NCBI RefSeq assembly: GCF_040719145.1
Contig: NZ_JBFDUZ010000001.1
Location: forward strand, 930,001-994,000
Source of the DNA: Paenibacillus sp. JQZ6Y-1
Lineage (GTDB): Bacteria; Bacillota; Bacilli; Paenibacillales; Paenibacillaceae
Direction: 5' to 3'
DNA length: 64,000 bases
The translations under genes and the position numbers were made by a program. Every line of letters begins with the position of its first letter. Position 1 is the stretch's first letter. Under the pieces are notes generated by a model. It was given only the letters and a program-made list of their open reading frames with translations, was not told the origin of the DNA and searched no databases. Below, piece after piece: positions 34,788 to 42,921 of the stretch.

Positions 34788-35771
34788 ATGTCAGCAACAG
34801 AATCAGCAGTTAAGAAAATTGCCGTTTTGACCAGTGGAGGCGACTCCCAGGGCATGAACGCAGCGGTACGTGCCGTTGTGCGCAGCGGTCTGTATTACGG
34901 TCTGGAAGTGTGCGGAATTCAGCGCGGTTACCAAGGCCTACTCAATGAGGATATTTTCCCGATGGATCTTCGCAGCGTCGGCGATATTATTCAACGCGGA
35001 GGAACCGTATTGCAGTCGGCACGATGTAAAGAGTTTATGACACTGGAAGGTCAGCAAAAAGGTGCAGATATTCTGCGCAAGCACGGAATCGACGGTCTGG
35101 TTGTTATCGGTGGCGACGGTTCTTACCAAGGTGCCAACAAGCTGAGCAAGCTGGGTATCAACACGATGGGTCTGCCGGGCACGATTGATAACGACATTTC
35201 CTATACTGATTATACGATCGGCTTCGATACCTCCGTAGGGGTAGTCGTAGATGCGATCAACAAATTGCGTGACACGATGTCCTCCCATGAACGTGTATCT
35301 ATCGTTGAAGTAATGGGTCGTCATTGCGGCGATATCGCTCTGCATGCAGGTCTGGCGTCCGGCGCGGAATCGATTCTCGTTCCAGAAGTACCATTTGATC
35401 TGAAAGAAATCGCAGACCGTATGCACAATAACTTCGCTTGCGGTAAACGTCATAGTATTATTATCGTAGCCGAAGGCGCAGGACGCGGGGAAGATGTAGC
35501 TGAACAGCTGCACCTGCAATACCCAAGCCTCGAACCGCGCGTTACGGTATTGGGTCACATTCAACGCGGCGGTACACCAACTCCGCGCGACCGCAACCTG
35601 GCAAGCCGTCTAGGTGACTTTGCTGTTCGCATGCTGATTCAAGGCGAATCGGATAAAGCTTGCGGTCTGATCAAAGGCGAGCTGACATTGACGGATATTG
35701 ATAAAGTCGTAAATACGAAAAAAGACTTTGACCATGCTACGTATGAGCTGGCATTGCGTCTATCGCAATAA
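34788..35771 (+). CDS. pfkA: ATP-dependent 6-phosphofructokinase
   Basis: The 327-residue protein has the PFK core motifs: LTSGGDSQGMNAAVRA (nucleotide loop), QSARC, VVIGGDGSYQGA (Gly typical of ATP-type enzymes), GTIDNDI (catalytic Asp), EVMGRHCGDIALHAG and GHIQRGGTPTPRDR. It phosphorylates fructose 6-phosphate in glycolysis. The nucleotide loop has Gln where most bacterial PfkA have Pro (GGDSPGMNA or GGDAPGMNA). RBS AAGGGGG is 8 nt before the ATG. It follows ytpB and ends in a strong terminator. Confidence 0.92.
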   Translation: MSATESAVKKIAVLTSGGDSQGMNAAVRAVVRSGLYYGLEVCGIQRGYQGLLNEDIFPMDLRSVGDIIQRGGTVLQSARCKEFMTLEGQQKGADILRKHGIDGLVVIGGDGSYQGANKLSKLGINTMGLPGTIDNDISYTDYTIGFDTSVGVVVDAINKLRDTMSSHERVSIVEVMGRHCGDIALHAGLASGAESILVPEVPFDLKEIADRMHNNFACGKRHSIIIVAEGAGRGEDVAEQLHLQYPSLEPRVTVLGHIQRGGTPTPRDRNLASRLGDFAVRMLIQGESDKACGLIKGELTLTDIDKVVNTKKDFDHATYELALRLSQ

Positions 35772-35831
35772 TAGGTTGCACGCAAACAGAGTTCATCAGT
35801 CATAGATGAATTTGAAAAGGTGCAAATGCAC

Positions 35832-35882
35832 AAAAAGCACGTACCTATCGGTTACTATTACCGAAAGGTACGTGCTTTTTGC
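35832..35882 (+). terminator. rho-independent terminator of ytpB-pfkA
   Basis: AAAAAGCACGTACCT (35832-35846) pairs with AGGTACGTGCTTTTT (35866-35880), with inner CGGT/ACCG, giving a long symmetric stem ending in T residues. The following 200 bp to the TetR gene show no other gene. Confidence 0.9.
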
Positions 35883-36080
35883 TATCATTATACAATGATT
35901 TTTATTACATCAAACAACCTTTTAAGTATCATTTCCATAAAAAAGTTGGAATAAATCGGTAATTTTTCGTCCAAACGTTAGAACATAACTGCAAAGTATT
36001 GTACTATAGTGTAGAAGGGTGCAAGACAATTAATTCAATTACCTAGGGTGATGAGAAACCGTAAAGGGGGACACCACACA

Positions 36081-36680
36081 TTGGCGAGAGAAAAAGGTGC
36101 AAAAGGAAAGGAGAGCCGATTACGTTTATTACATGCTGCTGCTAAGCAATTTGCAGCCCATGGCTTTCACGCAACCAAAGTCAGTGCAATCGTATCGGAG
36201 GCCAAATTATCCCAACCGGCATTTTATTTGTATTTTGAAAGCAAGGATGCCGTATTTGAGGAACTGGTGGACATGTTCCGCTCCAATCTTCAAGAAGTGA
36301 TCAATAACAGTCAATTGCCAGAGCAACCTGCGGCGAGGCATAGCGCATTGGATCAGCTCTGCCATACGATTCAATCAATGTTTGAATTTTTCTACAGTCA
36401 TCCCGATTTGACCCGGATCGGATTCTACCTGTCACCGGATGCCGATGACATCAAGATGGAATTGGTGCAGGGCATTGAAAAGATGCTGCGTGTTGAACAG
36501 CGTAACGATCATTTTGCCAGTGAGATTCCGATGAATCTGGTAGCGGAATGCCTAGTAGGTACCATTGAGCGTATCGTATTTACCCAGCTGCTGCCGGGCA
36601 CGATCAGTGCAGAACAACTGGCGATCAATATCGTACAGCTGTATGTATCCGGTCTGGCGCGTAAGCAAAGCAAAGTATAA
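36081..36680 (+). CDS. TetR/AcrR-family regulator
   Basis: The 199-residue protein has an N-terminal TetR helix-turn-helix (LLHAAAKQFAAHGFHATKVSAIVSEAKLSQPAFYLYFESKDAV, about residues 15-60) and a helical C-terminal domain. The TTG at 36081 follows AAAGGGGG (36063-36070) by 10 nt; upstream ATGs at 36048 or 36051 are alternatives. It precedes the DUF72 gene by 21 bp. No ligand or target is evident. Confidence 0.85.
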   Translation: MAREKGAKGKESRLRLLHAAAKQFAAHGFHATKVSAIVSEAKLSQPAFYLYFESKDAVFEELVDMFRSNLQEVINNSQLPEQPAARHSALDQLCHTIQSMFEFFYSHPDLTRIGFYLSPDADDIKMELVQGIEKMLRVEQRNDHFASEIPMNLVAECLVGTIERIVFTQLLPGTISAEQLAINIVQLYVSGLARKQSKV

Positions 36681-36701
36681 CAACCGGGAGGACATACTGG
36701 A

Positions 36702-37571
36702 ATGATTAGCGTCGGTTTGACGGGATGGGGGGATCATGATTCTCTCTATCTCACCAAAGAGGCAACCAAAAACAAGTTGCCTGTATACAGCAGCCTGTTT
36801 CCTGTGGTGGAAGTGGACAGTTCCTTTTATGCGATTCAATCCAAGCATAATATGGAGAAATGGACGCAGGAAACGCCGGATTCCTTCCGTTTTCTGGTCA
36901 AAGCCTATCAGGGCATGACCGGACATACACGCGGCAAAATTCCATACGATTCCGAAGAGGAGATGTACCGTGCCTTTCGGTTGTCCATCAGCACTATGGA
37001 AGAAGCAGGCAAGCTGCTGGCGGCGTTGTTCCAGTTTCCGCCTTGGTTTGATTGTAATCGTGAAAATGTAAACACCTTGCGTAATGTGCGACGCTGGATG
37101 GGGGATGTGCCATGCGCGCTGGAATTCCGCCATCAGAGCTGGTTTACTCCGCAAATGCGGGACAAGACGCTACATTTTATGCGAGAAGCCAATTGGATTC
37201 ATAGTGTGTGTGACGAGCCGCAAGCAGGTGTTGGCTCGGTGCCGATTGTTGAGCAGGCAACCCATTCCGATCTGACCGTTGTGCGTATGCATGGTCGTAA
37301 TGAATCCGGTTGGAATGCGTCTGGTCAACCAAACTGGCGTGAAGTCCGCTATCTGTATCGGTATAATGAGCAGGAGCTGACGGAGTGGGCAGAGCGGTTA
37401 AAGCGACTGGAACAGCAATCCGGCGAAGTGTGCGTGATTTTTAACAATAACTCCGCTGGTGATGCCGCTGATAATGCGCGTCAACTGATGGAGCTTTTGG
37501 GACAATCCGTGCCAGAGATTCCGAAGGAAAAAGAACCCGAAGTTCAGCAGGTTGATCTATTTGATCTGTAA
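36702..37571 (+). CDS. DUF72 (YecE-like) protein with a clamp-binding-like C-terminus
   Basis: The 289-residue protein is a TIM-barrel-like DUF72 member: ISVGLTGWGDHDSLY at the start, VEVDSSFYAI, FRFLVKAYQGMTGH, LFQFPPWF, EFRHQSWF, VRMHGRN and a closing VIFNNNSAGDAADNA. The family's function is unknown. The last residues are QVDLFDL (283-289), which fits the bacterial sliding-clamp (DnaN) binding pentapeptide Q-x-x-L-F. A link to DNA replication or repair is therefore possible but inferred. RBS GGGAGG precedes the ATG. It is in the same unit as the TetR gene. Confidence 0.85.
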   Translation: MISVGLTGWGDHDSLYLTKEATKNKLPVYSSLFPVVEVDSSFYAIQSKHNMEKWTQETPDSFRFLVKAYQGMTGHTRGKIPYDSEEEMYRAFRLSISTMEEAGKLLAALFQFPPWFDCNRENVNTLRNVRRWMGDVPCALEFRHQSWFTPQMRDKTLHFMREANWIHSVCDEPQAGVGSVPIVEQATHSDLTVVRMHGRNESGWNASGQPNWREVRYLYRYNEQELTEWAERLKRLEQQSGEVCVIFNNNSAGDAADNARQLMELLGQSVPEIPKEKEPEVQQVDLFDL

Positions 37572-37640
37572 GGCTTCCCAATTTAATAGTTTGCATGATG
37601 TGTGGTGTGCTGATGTACACTGGAATGAAGTGCAGCATAT

Positions 37641-37686
37641 AACAAACAGTCAGCCCTTGTACAAAACGGGGCTGACTGTTTGTTTT
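37641..37686 (+). terminator. rho-independent terminator after the DUF72 gene
   Basis: AACAAACAGTCAGCCC (37641-37656) pairs with GGGCTGACTGTTTGTT (37669-37684), followed by TTG. Confidence 0.85.
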
Positions 37687-37836
37687 GCATGTAAATTGAA
37701 ATAACACATATCAATCGTCTTTCTGAATTGTCTGTTTTGAAAACAATGCTCTAAGTTCACATACTGTACAGAGTCAATGGATCATGCAGAATCCTATTCG
37801 TGTACAGATTAGGGCGTTCTATAACCAAGTGTACGA

Positions 37837-39231
37837 TTAAACTAGCTTCTTCTGCATATCTCCGCTCTCGGCAGCACGCATATGTCTGAACTTTCGCTGT
37901 ACCCATAGCAATCGCCATAACAGCGTAACTGCGCCACAGGCTAGCCCAGTACTCAACCCAACCCAGTACCCGTAAGCCCCCAGCGACGTATACGCCGCCA
38001 GTACATAACCAACTGGCAGTCCAATAACCCAGTACGACAAAAATGTCAGGAAAAAGGCAGGATTCACATCTTTATATCCACGTAGCGATCCTTGTACCGG
38101 TGCAGCAATCGCATCCGACAATTGATAAAAGCTCGCATAGATCATAAAATGTGCAATCAACTCAATTAAGACGGGATCAGACGAATATAGCGCCGATACA
38201 TCGTACCGGAATAGCAGCAAAATAACGGCTGTACATACTGACAGTCCAATCGCTGTACCGATCCCAAGCATACTATACTGCCGCGCATCCTTTTGCCGTC
38301 CGGCACCCACTTCATAACCTACAACAATCGTTAACGCTGTACAAATGCTCAGCGGAATCATATACAGCGTAGAAGCAAAGTTTTGTGCTGCCTGATGGGC
38401 AGCGATAGTCATCGTATCGTAACGGCTCATCAACAATGTCACTCCAGCAAAGATCGCTGTTTCAAAAAAGATAGCAAAGCCCATCGGCACGCCTAACTTT
38501 AACAATTCCGCCCATTTAGCAGCAGAAGGAGCAGACCAGCGGCTGAGTAAATGATCTTCACGAAAAGGCTCTGCTGTCCGTACGACAATAAGCGCGATGA
38601 TCAGAATACACCAGTAGGTAATCGCTGAAGCAACACCTGCGCCAACGCCGCCGAGTCGAGGAAAGCCCCAGTTACCAAAAATCAGCAAATAGTTCAATCC
38701 GACATTGATCGGCAAGGAACATAGCGTAATCATCATCGAAAAGCGCGTTTGTCCTAGTGCATCGATATATCCACGCAACACCGTATAAGCAAATAACGGC
38801 ACAATACCCACTGACAAAGCCGCCAGAAAATGCAGAGCCACCTCATGCACTTTGGCTTCCAAATTCATCGCCTGCAATATGCCGGGAACAAGTAGCACAC
38901 CGGCTCCTAGTACGAGCAGCGCAAGAACGAAGGAGAGCAGTAGCGCCTGCATCACATTGTAGCTTACCTGCTTCCGCTCACCACCGCCGATCAGATGCGA
39001 AATCGTTGGCGTAATCGCCACCAGAATCCCGCTAAGCCCAGCTTGCAGTGGAATCCAAAGGCTAGACCCAATCGCTACACCAGCAAGATCCTCGGCACTG
39101 GCATGACCAGACATATTCGTATCAAAAAAGCTGATCATCGACAGAGCAATTTGCGTAATCAACACGGGGAACAGAATTTTCAGAAATTGTATGTACTTTT
39201 GCGATAATGTAGAGGTTGGAATCATCATCAA
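37837..39231 (-). CDS. MATE-family efflux transporter
   Basis: The 464-residue protein has about 12 membrane segments in two homologous halves, typical of NorM/DinF-type MATE exporters. Matches include FPVLITQIALSMISFFDTNMSG in helix 1, PLQAGLSGILVAITPTISHLIG, and the second-half repeat FETAIFAGVTLLMSRYDTMTIAAHQ. MATE transporters export cationic drugs using Na+ or H+ gradients. Three consecutive ATG codons at 39231, 39228 and 39225 leave the start uncertain. It is monocistronic. Confidence 0.88.
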   Translation of the reverse strand: MMMIPTSTLSQKYIQFLKILFPVLITQIALSMISFFDTNMSGHASAEDLAGVAIGSSLWIPLQAGLSGILVAITPTISHLIGGGERKQVSYNVMQALLLSFVLALLVLGAGVLLVPGILQAMNLEAKVHEVALHFLAALSVGIVPLFAYTVLRGYIDALGQTRFSMMITLCSLPINVGLNYLLIFGNWGFPRLGGVGAGVASAITYWCILIIALIVVRTAEPFREDHLLSRWSAPSAAKWAELLKLGVPMGFAIFFETAIFAGVTLLMSRYDTMTIAAHQAAQNFASTLYMIPLSICTALTIVVGYEVGAGRQKDARQYSMLGIGTAIGLSVCTAVILLLFRYDVSALYSSDPVLIELIAHFMIYASFYQLSDAIAAPVQGSLRGYKDVNPAFFLTFLSYWVIGLPVGYVLAAYTSLGAYGYWVGLSTGLACGAVTLLWRLLWVQRKFRHMRAAESGDMQKKLV

Positions 39232-39350
39232 TCAGCCCTTATCTAGTTTACTTCGTTAGTGTACAACCTTACATCATATGCAAGATTGCACGTCAAGGAT
39301 ACATTGTACAGGATGAACAAAGCATTGAATAGTCATATTGGCATCGAGCA

Positions 39351-39385
39351 TACAAACAACCCCCGGATCAAACCGCATCCGGGGG
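39351..39385 (-). terminator. terminator of the DUF4015 gene
   Basis: On the minus strand, CCCCCGGAT (39385-39377) pairs with ATCCGGGGG (39368-39360), then TTGTTTGT. Confidence 0.7.
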
Positions 39386-39436
39386 TTATACATCATCAAA
39401 AGTGATTCAACGCTCAATCGTACCCACACTTGCTAA

Positions 39437-39564
39437 GAGCAGTCGAGCAGTCGAGCAGTCGAGCAGTCGAGCAGTCGAGCAGTCGAGCAGTCGAGCAGTC
39501 GAGCAGTCGAGCAGTCGAGCAGTCGAGCAGTCGAGCAGTCGAGCAGTCGAGCAGTCGAGCAGTC
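39437..39564. repeat. 16-copy octanucleotide tandem repeat GAGCAGTC
   Basis: Sixteen perfect copies of an 8-bp unit run from 39437 to 39564. The array begins one base past the stop codon of the DUF4015 gene (TAA at 39568-39566) and reads GACTGCTC on that gene's sense strand. Both strands are open in all frames across the array. A unit of eight is not a multiple of three, the hallmark of slippage-prone contingency loci. Confidence 0.97.
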
Positions 39565-39565
39565 G

Positions 39566-40744
39566 TTAGAAGCTCGCATTCTCGGTATAGCGGTTGGTCG
39601 CATTCCAGAGCAGATACTCATCCACACCTTCATCCTTCATTGCACGGATCTGATCATCGACCTGCTTTTTGCCATATTGCACATAATGACCACTGCCGAG
39701 CCAGCTGGCGGTAAAGTCTTGAATCCATGGGCGAATGATCGGTTTTTCCTCACCAAGCGGATTCAGCTTTTTGTGCGTATCGACCAGTGAGCCTTTGATC
39801 GTAGCGTATGGATTTGTATCCGGGTTAGTCACGCCGAACCAGCCTGTGGTGTAGTGACTTGGATAGATCATTGGGCTAATCACATCGACATTTTCAGAGA
39901 TTTTGGCAAAATCCTGTCCAATCCCCTCAGCAGCTGGTACGGAAGCAGCATATCCGAAAATATCTACCGATACGCGTACGCCCAGTGGAGCCAGCTCTTT
40001 GCGTGCATACTGTACAAATTCAGCGATGACATCGACGCGTGACTCATCTTTGTCCTTGGTGAATTTCAACTCTTTTTCGTGATTTTCAAAGCCTTCGGGG
40101 AAGCGTACATAGTCAAATTGGATTTCCTTGAATCCTTTGGCAGCCGCTTCCTTGGCAAGTTCAATATTGTAATCCCACACTTCTTTTTTGTATGGGTTCA
40201 CAAAGCTGTCGCCTTTGCCGTTCGTCCATACCTGACCGTTACTTTTCACAAATGACAGCTCAGGATGCTTTTTGGCGAGCACTGTGTCTTTAAACACAAC
40301 GATCCGAGCGATCGGATATACATCATGCTTTTTCAGACGCGTCATCAGCTTATCGATATTGCCGATGAAGTTCTGCGGGCTACCCAGCTTTTGCAGATCA
40401 TTGTTTTCCGTTTTGTACGTTATGTACCCGGCATCATCCTTCAGGTCAATAACCATGGCATTCAGCTCGGTTTTGTCCAGAAGATTGAGCAGCTTCTCCA
40501 TGCGAGAGCCGCCTGCGCTGTAGGCTGTTACATAGATGCCCTTCACGACTGGTGCATCTGGCTGTGGATCAATCTTCGCTGGCGGATTGTCTGCATCCAC
40601 CTCAGTTTGATCCATCTGGCTTTGAATCGCTACCCGGTTCAGCATTGATTGCAGCGATGCGGTTTGTGTGTTCTGTGCCTGAGCCTGCTGATCACCGCCT
40701 AGAGCGGTGGACGCCAGCAGCATAAGCGTCCACAAAATATCCAT
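39566..40744 (-). CDS. DUF4015 putative glycoside hydrolase
   Basis: The 392-residue protein belongs to the DUF4015/COG1306 putative glycoside hydrolases with a predicted TIM barrel: KGIYVTAYSAGG, NAMVIDLKDDAGYITY, YPIARIVVFKDTVLA, KEIQFDYVRFPEGF, VRVSVDIFGYAAS, VDVISPMIYPSHY and DEYLLWNATNRYT. The N-terminus (MDILWTLMLLASTALGG) is a short hydrophobic segment consistent with a signal peptide or anchor. The ATG at 40744 is 8 nt from GAGGG; an ATG at 40759 lacks a site. Substrate unknown. The octamer array starts directly after its stop codon. Confidence 0.85.
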   Translation of the reverse strand: MDILWTLMLLASTALGGDQQAQAQNTQTASLQSMLNRVAIQSQMDQTEVDADNPPAKIDPQPDAPVVKGIYVTAYSAGGSRMEKLLNLLDKTELNAMVIDLKDDAGYITYKTENNDLQKLGSPQNFIGNIDKLMTRLKKHDVYPIARIVVFKDTVLAKKHPELSFVKSNGQVWTNGKGDSFVNPYKKEVWDYNIELAKEAAAKGFKEIQFDYVRFPEGFENHEKELKFTKDKDESRVDVIAEFVQYARKELAPLGVRVSVDIFGYAASVPAAEGIGQDFAKISENVDVISPMIYPSHYTTGWFGVTNPDTNPYATIKGSLVDTHKKLNPLGEEKPIIRPWIQDFTASWLGSGHYVQYGKKQVDDQIRAMKDEGVDEYLLWNATNRYTENASF

Positions 40745-41147
40745 GTCATTAACCCTCATCTCTTATGTATGATTTTTACAAAAGTGGCATTTGCCCTGAT
40801 TATAACCCAACGTTCATGCAGCAGAGGATACAGTATTGTTACCTGCTAACGCTTTATACACATCCACACTTGAAAAGTTGCGGATGTAGTAACAACAAGT
40901 AGGAACAATCCATATAGTAGCACTCGGCGGACGCAAGAATACGGATAGTCGTTTAGATAGCAAACGTACTATTCGTGTTCTATTATGTATGGCTGCATGA
41001 CTCAAACAAAGGGAATAATGACAATGCCCATCCTATGTATTTAAACTGTCTCATAATCCGCTAAACATGGCAAATACAGGTTGATGAATAAAGTGGCAGC
41101 AGAGAGGGGCTGACAATGGTGAAAAGAGTGGGCATACGGAGGCACTA
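40745..41147. other. intergenic region, nothing recognised
   Basis: About 400 bp between the start of the DUF4015 gene and a terminator hairpin. No convincing open frame, RNA or repeat was seen. It should hold the DUF4015 promoter. Confidence 0.35.
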
Positions 41148-41203
41148 TAAGCAAAATGCCGCTTACGTTCGTTTCCATAAAGGAGAGAACGTAAGCGGCA
41201 TTT
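41148..41203 (-). terminator. strong terminator downstream of the small gene at 41260-41454
   Basis: AAATGCCGCTTACGTTC (41154-41170) is exactly complementary to GAACGTAAGCGGCATTT (41187-41203). On the minus strand TTTTGCTT follows. Its presence supports transcription of the small upstream ORF. Confidence 0.8.
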
Positions 41204-41259
41204 ATACCTAGCGTTATTTTCGTGAAGCATTGCATGTAAAGACAGTATAGCCGTGTGCA

Positions 41260-41454
41260 TTATTGCAGTAACTGTTGATCTTGATTTTCGCAGATACTGT
41301 ACTGAATAATTTCCAGTGCATCATTTGGTTCCAAAATACGCAACCCGTCACGCAGTACAATAAGTGAATTGAGTTCCTGCTGTTTTAGGGAAGGCATCAT
41401 ATCCGGGAAACATTTCAAGACAATTTGTGACAATTTAACCTTTTCCATTTCCAC
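41260..41454 (-). CDS. small hypothetical protein
   Basis: A 64-residue frame starts at GTG 41454, 8 nt after AAAGGA; ATG 41448 and ATG 41463 are alternatives. It contains KVKLSQIVLKCFPDMMPSLKQQELNSLIVLRDGLRI, an amphipathic, probably helical sequence with no known domain. A strong terminator 57 bp downstream on the same strand supports it as a real gene. Function unknown. Confidence 0.55.
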   Translation of the reverse strand: MEMEKVKLSQIVLKCFPDMMPSLKQQELNSLIVLRDGLRILEPNDALEIIQYSICENQDQQLLQ

Positions 41455-41675
41455 AATAATCATCCTTTCCTATCCTGGAATCATTTCGCTTAACAGAAGA
41501 AATCATTCTTACGGGAGCTTAGGAAAAGCATGTTGTGCTTTAGGGACTGGAGAACGTGCACAAACTTCAATTATTACTTGATGCGGCGGCGTGTAATAAT
41601 TTTACTATATATAACGACAAAATGCGACTTTCAGTGAATAGCTGCAAAGCAAACGGTACAAATCTTTTTTGAGGA

Positions 41676-42497
41676 TCAGCTTTTGCGGAATGAACCCATG
41701 ATACCGATGGTTTCCACCATATTGACGAATGCGTTCGGATCGGTTTCTTTAATAATCCGGCGCAGTTCTGTCAGCTCATAGCGGGTTGTAACGGTCATCA
41801 GCATATCTTTGGATTCATTGGAAAAGGCGCCTTCCGCCTTAATCAGCGTCACTCCGCGTTGCAGAGGCATAAGATGTTCCAGCAATTCCTCTGTCCGGTT
41901 GGATACGATGAACAGAGTGACTTTGACATGATTGACGTGAATGAGATCGACGACCTTACCGCCCAAATAAATACAGACCATAGAAGCAAGCGCGATATTC
42001 CAGTCATCCGACAGATACCCCATCGCCAAAATGACGAGACCGTTCAAACCAACAATAACGTTGCCGACCGGAAAGTCGCGATAGCGCGTAATGATCGAGC
42101 CGAGAATATCGAAGCCTCCGGTTGAACCGCCTGCACGAAACGAAATACCGACGCCGATACCGATCAGCACGCCGCCAAATACGGAGGAAATAAGCAGGTC
42201 TTTTGCAATAATGGTAGTCGGTATAACAGTCATTAACCAGGTTGTGGCTGCAACCGACACGATACTTAGGAAAATATATCGTTTGCCGAGCATAAACCAG
42301 CCGGCAATCAGCAGCGGAATGTTATAGACGAAGTACAGCATACTGATGTTAAGCGGCGTAAAATAGCCCGTTAACATAGCAAGACCTGACACCCCGCCGC
42401 TCAGCAATTGATGGGGAATCAGGAACAGGTTGAACGCAGCTGCTGTGAAAATGGAGCCGATTAGCACTCCAAGCAGCGGCATTGATTTTTTTAACAT
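41676..42497 (-). CDS. YitT-family membrane protein
   Basis: The 273-residue protein has an N-terminal block of about five or six membrane helices (DUF161 repeats, GGVSGLAMLTGY and GISFRAGGSTGGFDIL motifs). The C-terminal cytoplasmic DUF2179 domain (about residues 215-268) includes MLMTVTTRYELTELRRIIKETDPNAFVNM. This is the standard YitT/YpjC/YqfU architecture of Firmicutes. No transported substrate is established. AGAGGTGACC precedes the ATG. Confidence 0.9.
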   Translation of the reverse strand: MLKKSMPLLGVLIGSIFTAAAFNLFLIPHQLLSGGVSGLAMLTGYFTPLNISMLYFVYNIPLLIAGWFMLGKRYIFLSIVSVAATTWLMTVIPTTIIAKDLLISSVFGGVLIGIGVGISFRAGGSTGGFDILGSIITRYRDFPVGNVIVGLNGLVILAMGYLSDDWNIALASMVCIYLGGKVVDLIHVNHVKVTLFIVSNRTEELLEHLMPLQRGVTLIKAEGAFSNESKDMLMTVTTRYELTELRRIIKETDPNAFVNMVETIGIMGSFRKS

Positions 42498-42613
42498 GTG
42501 GTCACCTCTAGTGTAGTTAGTAAGTTATGGAAAGTATATGAAACCCAAAATGGAAAGTTTCTTTCGCAATCGTAATTATATTATGAATCAGCTAGTCATG
42601 CCTGTGTATTTTG

Positions 42614-42622
42614 TGATATAAT
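42614..42622 (+). promoter_or_regulatory. possible extended -10 promoter of cshA
   Basis: TGATATAAT contains TATAAT (42617-42622) with an upstream TG. No good -35 is present. It would give a leader of roughly 290 nt before the cshA start. Confidence 0.45.
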
Positions 42623-42809
42623 GATTTAGATATTCTTGAGTAGGGATGTTTTGCTGAATAACATTCAGATTTTAATAAATGCAAGACGGGTTTATTTCAT
42701 CATAGAGAGTATTGAATAACCCTTTTTATTCAACTTTAATCGCACCAGGCATTGAAACAGATGCTCTAAAAGTGATCGGACTTATTCAATAATCAACACC
42801 AGCTAACGG

Positions 42810-42838
42810 ATATGGTGGTCTGTGAGACCTCCTGATAT
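42810..42838 (+). promoter_or_regulatory. cshA leader hairpin with anti-Shine-Dalgarno arm
   Basis: ATAT-GTGGTCT-gtg-AGACC-CC-ATAT can fold into a hairpin within the long cshA leader. Its 3' arm contains ACCTCCT (42827-42833), complementary to the AGGAG of the ribosome binding site at 42907-42911. Alternative pairing could control translation, for example with temperature. Nothing else was recognised in the leader. Confidence 0.35.
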
Positions 42839-42921
42839 GCAGCTATATGCTACTCAATTGCTACTTAAGAATACAAACAAGTTAGTGGATTGTCCACCAT
42901 CATAGAAGGAGTTTGAATATT

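Noticed and set aside
39437-39564. CRISPR array
   Set aside because: The array is a perfect 8-bp tandem repeat with no spacers and no cas genes nearby.
39430-39714. Plus-strand ORF across the octamer array (repeating AVEQSSSR peptide)
   Set aside because: An open frame is a trivial result of the stop-free octamer repeat; the rest is antisense to the DUF4015 gene and no ribosome binding site was seen.
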